Origin: Chloroflexota bacterium
Lineage (GTDB): Bacteria > Chloroflexota > Dehalococcoidia > GIF9 > AB-539-J10
Direction: 5' to 3'
DNA length: 6,847 bases
NCBI GenBank assembly: GCA_015222255.1
Contig: JADFUX010000044.1
Span: forward strand, 1 to 6,847
Below are positions 1 to 5,334 of the stretch, piece by piece. The notes below the pieces were generated by a model, which was not told the origin of the DNA, did not search any database, and saw only the letters and a list, made by a program, of their open reading frames with translations. The translations under genes were made by a program, and so were the position numbers. The first letter of the stretch is position 1. Every line of letters starts with the position of its first letter.

Positions 1-14
1 CAATCTCCTTTCCA

Positions 15-90
15 TGGTGGGCAGTACTGGACTTGAACCAGTGGCCTCTTGCGTGTGAAGCAAGCGCTCTAACCACTGAGCTAACCGCCC
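15..90 (-). tRNA. tRNA-Val (anticodon CAC), CCA encoded
   Basis: Read on the minus strand, the sequence folds into a full cloverleaf. The acceptor arm pairs GGGCGGT (90-84) with ACTGCCC (25-19), with one G-T wobble. The anticodon stem CTTGC/GCAAG encloses the loop TTCACAC (59-53), giving anticodon CAC at 57-55, which reads the valine codon GUG. The T arm is ACTGG-TTCAAGT-CCAGT. The discriminator is A (18) and the CCA end is encoded (17-15). The gene is intact and single. tRNA genes are common integration targets, but no integrase or copied tRNA 3' end was seen beside it. Confidence 0.96.
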
Positions 91-102
91 GAAATCGTGT
101 TC

Positions 103-132
103 ATTGTAACCCCAAAATCCCCTATTTGTAAA
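103..132 (-). promoter_or_regulatory. sigma70-like promoter of the tRNA-Val gene
   Basis: On the minus strand there is a -35 box TTTACA (132-127, 5 of 6 matches to TTGACA), an 18-bp spacer and a -10 box TACAAT (108-103, 5 of 6 matches to TATAAT). Transcription would begin near position 96, a few bases before the mature tRNA 5' end at 90, which is the layout expected of a stable-RNA promoter. This rests on consensus matching only. Confidence 0.6.
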
Positions 133-526
133 ACCAGCGGATTGCGTCATAGTCGCTGTTATAGTCGCTGTTTATGAACAAGCAAGCTGACCAGTCACCT
201 AACGATGTCCTATCATGCCAGGCTAAGAATCCGATTAGTCAATGTTGCGGAGCAATCATTGGTGACCTCTAAAGGATAGTTCTCAAGAGACAAGCACGCC
301 TTGAATAGCAAGAGAATGCAGGTCGGGCAAGCCGTATTCAGATAACCTGTGCAGGCATGGGACAGCGTCAGCGACATGCCCACATATGCCACGATGATGC
401 ATAGGGCTCCTTTAACTGAGGTCGAGAAACCCAGGGTCAGGTAGCGAGGGAGCTTAACTGGCGTGATGTTATTGCCGGCGACTTCAGCCGCAGCTCTCTA
501 GAGAGAGCCAGGTTCGAAGGTGGTGC
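133..526. other. intergenic region without a convincing gene
   Basis: This stretch between the tRNA promoter and the lipoprotein stop codon holds the 12-bp tandem repeat (149-172) and a 12-bp perfect palindrome CTCTCTAGAGAG (494-505). Short open frames exist: plus strand 174-272, 32 residues; minus strand 377-213, 54 residues, cysteine-rich and hydrophobic. None has a recognisable ribosome binding site or family resemblance. No clear intrinsic terminator with a T tract was found downstream of the lipoprotein gene. The region may be decayed sequence or a leader for elements not recognisable by eye. Confidence 0.6.
149..172. repeat. 12-bp perfect tandem repeat, two copies
   Basis: The unit ATAGTCGCTGTT occurs at 149-160 and again, directly abutting, at 161-172. 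It sits just upstream of the predicted tRNA-Val promoter. It could be a binding site for a regulator of the tRNA gene or a chance slippage duplication; the sequence does not decide between them. Confidence 0.7.
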
Positions 527-1612
527 TTATTGCTTTTTCTCTTGCAAGATCGCCTGGGCCAGTAGCTCGATTTCAGACATAGCCAGGGCAAGCGTAAGGG
601 AGACAGATGAGCCTGATCTAGATATTTGCACTTTGGGCAGCAAGTCCCCGACCTCAGGATCGGGCACTACGTTCTTGCCCAGCTTGCTTCCAGTCCAAAG
701 CAACCATCGGCTATCCTCGGCAGAATCCTCGTTAGAAAACACAAGGCACAGCTCAGTATTTACAATTGCTTCGCTCTTGCCAAGGGTAAGCGTAGCGTAC
801 TCAATATCTCTGAAGGAGAGCAGGCTCAAGGTGAGGGGGCCAACGGGCATTTCTGCTGGAATCTGCTCAGTGAGTGATTCGGGGACACTGGAAGCCAGCT
901 TGATAAGGGCGTCGCCAAGCTGGGCGTACAAGTCGTAGACAGTGCCGCTGATAGGTTCTTCCAGTCCCACTGTAACATCAATGACATCTCTTACTGCCAG
1001 CGCTGTGCCAATGACCATTTGACCTTCGGCAGGAAACGATATACAGAAAGCCTCATCCGGTTCCCGTGTGTCGGCAAGGGAATATATGGTGGAATTCTGA
1101 TAATCGCTCGTTACAAGCTCCCTCCCTATTTCGCCTTCGATACTGTCTATGAAGGTGTATTCGTTGAGCGCGCCTTCAACCAGAGCACCCCAGTACACAG
1201 GGCCAGCATTATCCTGATAGGTTTCCATACTCTCGAGCAATGTTGAAGCATCGGCAAATACGATGACATCGCCAAAATCTCTCAGGTTTACGCCGGTTTC
1301 GCACTGCACTTCGTCTAACGCAGTATCCAAGGTCTTGGGCAGAGTTGGCTCCTGAGCAGCTATCTCACGGTAAAGGCCGATGAAGTCTTCGTCATTTATG
1401 ATTTCCGCTAGCTCTATCTTACCCAAGAAGTCGGCTCTCTGGGGTACCGCCGGTGGTATTTGTGTTGACGCTGATGGCTTTTCTGGCGTGGGATTACAGC
1501 CGGGAAGCGCTATTATGCTCACCAGCAGAATGGCAACCAACGCCATTAAGAGATGCGCACAACTCCTGTGCTTCACACACTGCTTCACGGTTTGCCTTCT
1601 GTCATAACGCAT
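527..1612 (-). CDS. predicted secreted lipoprotein of unknown function
   Basis: The 361-residue product begins with a basic n-region, a hydrophobic stretch (about residues 21-35) and a lipobox Leu-Pro-Gly-Cys at 36-39. This indicates a type II signal peptide and a lipid-anchored, extracytoplasmic protein with Cys39 as the modified residue. The proline at -2 is unusual for a lipobox. A Pro/Ser-rich linker (40-58) follows, then an acidic mixed alpha/beta domain of about 300 residues, with patterns such as GVNLRDFGDVIVFAD (107-121) and GQMVIGTALAVRDVIDV (197-213). These vaguely recall the repeated 'efficiency of a secreted domain' style seen in DUF3352-like proteins, but I cannot assign a family. 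The start is uncertain. ATG 1612 has no clear ribosome binding site. An in-frame GTG at 1588 has AGAAGG six bases upstream and would give a more usual signal peptide length. The gene is monocistronic as far as visible and divergent from the ThDP enzyme. Coding is well supported by the long frame and signal peptide; function is unknown. Confidence 0.85.
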   Translation of the reverse strand: MRYDRRQTVKQCVKHRSCAHLLMALVAILLVSIIALPGCNPTPEKPSASTQIPPAVPQRADFLGKIELAEIINDEDFIGLYREIAAQEPTLPKTLDTALDEVQCETGVNLRDFGDVIVFADASTLLESMETYQDNAGPVYWGALVEGALNEYTFIDSIEGEIGRELVTSDYQNSTIYSLADTREPDEAFCISFPAEGQMVIGTALAVRDVIDVTVGLEEPISGTVYDLYAQLGDALIKLASSVPESLTEQIPAEMPVGPLTLSLLSFRDIEYATLTLGKSEAIVNTELCLVFSNEDSAEDSRWLLWTGSKLGKNVVPDPEVGDLLPKVQISRSGSSVSLTLALAMSEIELLAQAILQEKKQ

Positions 1613-1650
1613 GTGTACCGTAACTTAGCCCTGGAGCCTACGATGTTAGG

Positions 1651-1659
1651 ATAATACCA
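1651..1659 (-). promoter_or_regulatory. extended -10 promoter candidate for the lipoprotein gene
   Basis: On the minus strand the sequence reads TGG-TATTAT (1659-1651), a TGn extended -10 element with 5 of 6 matches to TATAAT. No good -35 box lies at the usual distance, which is tolerated by extended -10 promoters. Transcription would start near 1644, about 32 bases before ATG 1612 and about 56 before GTG 1588. Confidence 0.4.
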
Positions 1660-1719
1660 CAATTCAGAATCTACACACAGCCATTGGAATCTGTCATAAC
1701 CGCAAGAGTAAGAAGCCGA

Positions 1720-1733
1720 GCTTTGGTCAAAGC
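1720..1733. promoter_or_regulatory. operator-like palindrome between divergent genes
   Basis: GCTTTG-GT-CAAAGC is a 6-bp inverted repeat with a two-base centre. It lies between the two outward-facing promoter candidates, 22 bases upstream of the plus-strand -35 box, a position suited to a dimeric regulator. No T tract follows, so it does not look like a terminator. No regulator gene is visible in the window. Confidence 0.3.
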
Positions 1734-1755
1734 AACTAGGAGAGCCCAGAGCCTC

Positions 1756-1784
1756 TTGACAAATTCCGTTCTGAGGGTTAGCCT
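1756..1784 (+). promoter_or_regulatory. sigma70-like promoter of the ThDP enzyme gene
   Basis: A perfect -35 box TTGACA (1756-1761) is followed after 17 bp by TAGCCT (1779-1784), which keeps the key T, A and final T of the -10 box but matches only 3 of 6. Transcription would begin near 1791, leaving a leader of about 65 bases before the ATG at 1857. TAAGAT at 1806-1811 is an alternative -10 without a suitably spaced -35. Confidence 0.45.
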
Positions 1785-1790
1785 ATCAGC

Positions 1791-1825
1791 TTGGTGGTTA
1801 TCCGCTAAGATATAGCCGGTGCCAA
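1791..1825 (+). other. possible leader hairpin upstream of the ThDP enzyme gene
   Basis: An imperfect inverted repeat pairs TTGG (1791-1794) with CCAA (1822-1825), and GGTTAT (1796-1801) with ATAGCC (1812-1817, one G-U pair), around a ten-base loop. It would lie at the very 5' end of the predicted transcript and before the ribosome binding site. It matches no riboswitch I recognise; in particular the conserved core of the TPP riboswitch is absent. It may be chance. Confidence 0.2.
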
Positions 1826-1845
1826 CTTTAGAAATAATAAAAGTC

Positions 1846-1852
1846 AAGGAGG
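1846..1852 (+). promoter_or_regulatory. ribosome binding site of the ThDP enzyme gene
   Basis: AAGGAGG is a near-ideal Shine-Dalgarno sequence, four bases before ATG 1857. It fixes that ATG as the start. Confidence 0.85.
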
Positions 1853-1856
1853 TAAA

Positions 1857-3821
1857 ATGTCCGAAGTCAAGGAAGAAATTCCCTTAGGCAAGAGGGAACA
1901 CTACCCCAATGTAGGGAAGTATATTGCCGACTGTCTTAAGGAGCAGGAAGTGGAGGTAGTATTTGGGGTTCCCGGGGGACACCTGTGGCAAATTTGGGAT
2001 GAGATAAGCAACGCGGGCATAAAGATGGTTTTGATGAGGCACGAGCAAGCAGGTGTTTATGCTGCTGAAGCCTATTCTAAGGCTGCAGGCAAGCCTGGGG
2101 TAGCCATAGCTACCGTTGGTCCCGGTGTGGCCAACACCGTCAGCGCTGTTCAGCAAGCCTACCTGAGTTGTTCCCCAGTCATTGTCCTTTACAGTGGCGT
2201 TGAATTCCAACACGATCGAAGCTATACTATACAGCCATCATACATAGAGGATCTTTTTCGACACATAACGAAAGGTGCCTACCGCTGTACTGCCCCCGAA
2301 GTGGTGAGGCCTTTTGTCACGAGAGCATTTAAGGAAGCTCAAGTGTACCCCAAGGGACCAGTTGTCCTTGAGTTCTCCTTAAGCGCTTTGCTCACGCCCA
2401 TAACCGATCGTCCCCTGCACCCACTTCTGGGCATAACCAGATACATGGGCGATGCTTTGTATTCTCCTAAGTGGAGGAAGGAGGAGACGTCGAAGCCCTT
2501 CTCTTCGGGAGGGGATCCGGTTCTGGTAGAGAAAACAGTAAAGATGCTCTACGAAGCGAAGTGCCCTCAGATATTTGCTGGTGACGGAGTTCATTGGGCG
2601 GACGCTCAGGATGAACTAAGAGAACTCAGTGAGCTGGCGAAAGTCCCTGTGTGTGGAAGGAGGGCTGGTAGAGGAGCTGTACCTGAGAATAGCCCTCTTG
2701 CTCTCGATTCTCGAACAAGTCGTGCCGCCCTGAAGCCAACCGACCTGTTCATATTGATAGGGATGAAAGTAGGTATTTTCGACTTCTACTATGGAAGGGA
2801 GTTTGGAAGAAAGAAGGCTATCCAGATAAATGAATCCGGAGAGCATATCTGGCAATACTTTCCTACAGAGTTAGCGGTTGTAGGAAATCCCAAGGTAGTG
2901 TTGAGGCAGATGATTGAGTACATAAAGGCGAATAACCTGAAGCCGCCGGAAGGCAGGGATGAGTGGCTTCAGAATTGTCAGAAGATACGAGAAGAGGGAG
3001 ACAAAAGCGTGAGGGCAAAGGCGGAGACTTATAAGGACCACACTCCCGTTCATTTTGGCTATCTTGCCGAGGAGATATGGGACACTATCGAAGAGCTCTA
3101 TGATGGCAAGACTCGCATTATGATTGATGGGTTTACCATATCGGACTACATGCCCGCCTTCATCAAGGCCAGATATTCAGGTCAGGTGATGGATTCCTCG
3201 GAGCAGGCAGGAGTAGGTCATGGCATTGGTATGGCTATTGGGGCTGCCTTTGGTGACCCCGAGACAAGACATCGGCCGGTCCTGGCTTTGATGGGGGATG
3301 CTGGAATGGGGATTTCTGGCTTTGATATTGAGAGTGCCTTGAGATATCGGCTACCCATCGTTTATCTGGTCACTGAGAACAGGGGTTGGATGGGTAGCCT
3401 AAAGTGGTCACACTATGGTAAAGACTGGCAGGCACTGGGTGCTCAGGATCGAGAATATGGTGAGGAGTGCTTGATTGACATCAGATATGACAAGATGTTT
3501 GAGCTGATAGGTTGTCATAGCGAATATATAGAAAAGCCTGGTGAAATCGGTCCTGCCCTAAAGAGGGCGTTTAAGGCCGCTGAGGGAGGAAAGACTGCGG
3601 TAGTCCAGGTTAAGATGGATGCTAGTGTGAGCAATCGGCAGAACTATAGTCTGACCTATCAGCTATGCTTTATGCATATACCCTGGGATAGACTGTCCAA
3701 GCGGGGTAAGGCACTACGTAGAAACCAGTGCCGCTGGTATGCCTGGGATGAATTAGGGATTCCCGAGATGCCTATGCCTGACCCCTGGGAGCCCGTAAGC
3801 GACGAAGAGGCACAACCTTAA
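1857..3821 (+). CDS. ThDP-dependent enzyme, acetolactate-synthase/2-oxo acid decarboxylase superfamily
   Basis: The 654-residue cytoplasmic protein has the three-domain plan of the acetolactate synthase / benzoylformate decarboxylase / oxalyl-CoA decarboxylase superfamily. The N-terminal pyrimidine-binding domain (about 17-185) has VFGVPGG at 35-41 and RHEQAG at 61-66, with Glu63 as the catalytic glutamate that activates the cofactor. A central domain (about 220-355) follows. The C-terminal pyrophosphate domain (about 395-590) has the metal-binding motif starting Gly480-Asp481-Ala482 and ending at Asn508 (VTENRG), so Asp481 and Asn508 should bind the Mg-diphosphate. Ala482 replaces the usual third glycine of GDG. 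A tail of about 65 residues (590-654), rich in Trp, Arg and Pro, goes beyond the usual family end. Family members cleave or join C-C bonds next to a carbonyl, or decarboxylate 2-oxo acids. The substrate cannot be read from sequence; true acetolactate synthase is less likely because no small regulatory subunit gene is adjacent. The gene is monocistronic with a strong ribosome binding site and ends before a strong terminator. It is convergent with the ligase/lyase-like operon. Confidence 0.9.
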   Translation: MSEVKEEIPLGKREHYPNVGKYIADCLKEQEVEVVFGVPGGHLWQIWDEISNAGIKMVLMRHEQAGVYAAEAYSKAAGKPGVAIATVGPGVANTVSAVQQAYLSCSPVIVLYSGVEFQHDRSYTIQPSYIEDLFRHITKGAYRCTAPEVVRPFVTRAFKEAQVYPKGPVVLEFSLSALLTPITDRPLHPLLGITRYMGDALYSPKWRKEETSKPFSSGGDPVLVEKTVKMLYEAKCPQIFAGDGVHWADAQDELRELSELAKVPVCGRRAGRGAVPENSPLALDSRTSRAALKPTDLFILIGMKVGIFDFYYGREFGRKKAIQINESGEHIWQYFPTELAVVGNPKVVLRQMIEYIKANNLKPPEGRDEWLQNCQKIREEGDKSVRAKAETYKDHTPVHFGYLAEEIWDTIEELYDGKTRIMIDGFTISDYMPAFIKARYSGQVMDSSEQAGVGHGIGMAIGAAFGDPETRHRPVLALMGDAGMGISGFDIESALRYRLPIVYLVTENRGWMGSLKWSHYGKDWQALGAQDREYGEECLIDIRYDKMFELIGCHSEYIEKPGEIGPALKRAFKAAEGGKTAVVQVKMDASVSNRQNYSLTYQLCFMHIPWDRLSKRGKALRRNQCRWYAWDELGIPEMPMPDPWEPVSDEEAQP

Positions 3822-3850
3822 GTTACGCAGAAAAGCAGATAGATTAAGCC

Positions 3851-3881
3851 AAGAAGGTGTCCGCTTAGCGGACACCTTCTT
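3851..3881. terminator. bidirectional intrinsic terminator between convergent genes
   Basis: A perfect 14-bp inverted repeat, AAGAAGGTGTCCGC (3851-3864) and its complement (3868-3881), closes over a three-base loop TTA. The T-rich ends (TTCTTCTATTAT on the plus strand, CTTCTT on the minus strand) can serve as termination tracts both ways. It lies 29 bases after the ThDP enzyme stop and 33 bases after the lyase-like gene stop, so it should insulate the two transcripts. Confidence 0.9.
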
Positions 3882-3914
3882 CTATTATAGATGAGGGTAA
3901 ATCTCTGTACTGTT

Positions 3915-5321
3915 CTACTTCTTTTTCTTCTCCGCCTTTTCTTCGATTTTCTTTGGCAGGAGGAACCACCTCTTGGGCGCTTCCGACGGCGCATAGACAA
4001 ATCCAGTTTTCCCAGGGACGTTTCCTCCGTGGGAGTAAATAGCCGTCTTGCCTTTTGTTAGCTTGTCCGCCTGCTTTACCTTTTCCTCCCATGGCTCCCA
4101 TCTAAACTGCCGACCCTTAAATTGCTCAGCAATAAACTCAGCGCTTGCAGGCTTGTATCGGGATGGGTCTGCCCAGTATACCGGCGGCGGACCATAAGGA
4201 GGTATGTATGCCAGGTTTCCCTCTGCATTGCACCACTCCACTGGCTGCTTGATCGGCCTCCCTGCTTTGGTGCAGAAGGGGAGTAAGGTTCGTCCCATGG
4301 TCCATTCAAATACTCTTCCTAGCTGAAGCATCCTATCAATATCCACACCAGTATCAATCCCCATCTCGTCGAGTGTTACCAGTGTATCTTCGGTGCCGCA
4401 ATTCCCCACCTCCCAGGAGTTGGTGTAATGAGGTCCGCTTCCATGACCAGGGCCACCGTCAAGGAGGAACGCTGGTTGCCCTCCACCCAACCCCAGAGAC
4501 GCCTCCACAATCCTAGCCCCACCAAGAATCGCCATTACGGTATTAACTACTGACATTCCCCTGGCCTCGTGGAAATGAGCCAGCCGGTAAGTCATTTCGT
4601 CGTCATATTTACTATACCGGTCAACAAGGGCAGCCATATATAGATGGGCTCTTAAGGGATTGCATTCGCCGGTTGAGTCACAGGGAGTGAAATCCCTTAT
4701 GCCTAAGTCAAGGCAACGGTCCATGATTTCCATGGTGTTCTCTATGGGAACCAGACCTGCCATAGCGGAACCATAGACACTTGCGATAGCGCAATCGACC
4801 CTGAACCCATTCTCCTTGGCAATGCGTACAAACTCAGGGATGGCCTGCCAGTATTCGTCCCTGGTCCTTCCCGAGTTCCTCCTGCCATGGAGGTCTTCCG
4901 CCGAAATAGTGAAGGCAGCCGTGTCAGGGCAAAATCCCTTTTGACACATATTCGCCACTCTCTCATAAGCGGGTACAGTCATGGCATAAACCTTCAGAAG
5001 CGGCTTATTTTCCTTCACCGAATCCAGCATACATACCTGTGCCATGATTTCTTCAGCATCTTGACCCTGCGGCAGGACTACCGGGTGAGTGAAATTTGTT
5101 ACCTCCAACTTCTTATACCCTGCCTTTACGATCTCGTTGGCATACCACAGCTTGGTGTAAGTATCGATGTATTTTGGTGAGTGTTGTATCCCGTCCCTGA
5201 GCAGCAACTCAAGCATTTCCACTTTCTTGGGCAACTGATCTTTAATCTTTACATCAAGTAACCTTTCCCATTGCCCCAACATCTCGATGCGACTTACATC
5301 TAACTTTTCCTCTGAATTCAC
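3915..5321 (-). CDS. HMG-CoA-lyase-like (DRE-TIM) protein lacking the catalytic cysteine
   Basis: The 468-residue product aligns by eye with the HMG-CoA lyase branch of the DRE-TIM metallolyase family. Matches to human HMG-CoA lyase positions are: Arg42-Asp43 in LLRDGIQ (R41, D42); Glu73 in KLEVTNF (E72); Asp215 in CDSTGE (D204); His249 and His251 in AHFHEARG (H233, H235); Asn307 (N275); and Glu311 in TED (E279). The metal ligands are thus kept. The signature GLGGC is GLGGG here, so Gly281 replaces catalytic Cys266. It is followed by about 17 extra Gly-rich residues; Cys308 lies just after Asn307. The barrel ends near 335 and a C-terminal region of about 130-140 residues follows, with a Lys-rich tail; usual lyases are about 300 residues. 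The start is GTG 5321, set by an excellent ribosome binding site. It is the second gene of an operon, 11 bases after the acyl-CoA ligase. It probably makes or breaks a C-C bond on an acyl-CoA or oxo acid; the exact reaction is unknown. Confidence 0.88.
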   Translation of the reverse strand: MNSEEKLDVSRIEMLGQWERLLDVKIKDQLPKKVEMLELLLRDGIQHSPKYIDTYTKLWYANEIVKAGYKKLEVTNFTHPVVLPQGQDAEEIMAQVCMLDSVKENKPLLKVYAMTVPAYERVANMCQKGFCPDTAAFTISAEDLHGRRNSGRTRDEYWQAIPEFVRIAKENGFRVDCAIASVYGSAMAGLVPIENTMEIMDRCLDLGIRDFTPCDSTGECNPLRAHLYMAALVDRYSKYDDEMTYRLAHFHEARGMSVVNTVMAILGGARIVEASLGLGGGQPAFLLDGGPGHGSGPHYTNSWEVGNCGTEDTLVTLDEMGIDTGVDIDRMLQLGRVFEWTMGRTLLPFCTKAGRPIKQPVEWCNAEGNLAYIPPYGPPPVYWADPSRYKPASAEFIAEQFKGRQFRWEPWEEKVKQADKLTKGKTAIYSHGGNVPGKTGFVYAPSEAPKRWFLLPKKIEEKAEKKKK

Positions 5322-5327
5322 TTTTTG

Positions 5328-5334
5328 CCTCCTT
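5328..5334 (-). promoter_or_regulatory. ribosome binding site deciding a GTG start
   Basis: On the minus strand AAGGAGG overlaps the TAA stop of the acyl-CoA ligase and sits six bases before GTG 5321. It supports the GTG start of the lyase-like gene and suggests translational coupling between the two genes. Confidence 0.85.

Noticed and set aside
15..132. Minus-strand open frame running through the tRNA gene
   Set aside because: It overlaps a well-folded tRNA and its promoter; coding use there is very unlikely.
174..272. Plus-strand ORF of 32 residues (MNKQADQSPNDVL...) with three cysteines
   Set aside because: It has no ribosome binding site, overlaps nothing that supports it and matches no family I know; an open frame of this length is expected by chance.
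213..377. Minus-strand ORF of 54 residues, cysteine-rich and hydrophobic, possible membrane peptide
   Set aside because: No Shine-Dalgarno sequence precedes the ATG at 377, and the frame has no recognisable motif; hydrophobicity alone is weak evidence.
494..505. Perfect palindrome CTCTCTAGAGAG downstream of the lipoprotein gene
   Set aside because: It has no loop and no T tract, so it is not a terminator; it is low-complexity and may be chance.
509..524. GGTTCGAAGG resembling a tRNA T-loop, possibly a partial tRNA or attachment site
   Set aside because: The flanking bases do not form a T stem, no acceptor or anticodon arm is nearby, and it does not match the tRNA-Val 3' end.
1..526. Mobile element integrated at the tRNA-Val gene
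   Set aside because: No integrase, no repeat of the tRNA 3' end and no inverted repeats were found in the window.
626..1607. Several plus-strand frames of 75-101 residues opposite the lipoprotein gene
   Set aside because: They lie antisense to a frame with a clear signal peptide and lipobox and show no ribosome binding sites or motifs.
1785..1845. TPP riboswitch upstream of the ThDP enzyme gene
   Set aside because: The conserved CTGAGA and related core elements are absent, the leader is short, and such switches control ThDP synthesis rather than ThDP-using enzymes.
3818..4101. Arg/Lys-rich minus-strand frames of 60 and 78 residues
   Set aside because: They are shadows of the 3' end of the lyase-like gene and of the terminator; composition follows from the other frame.
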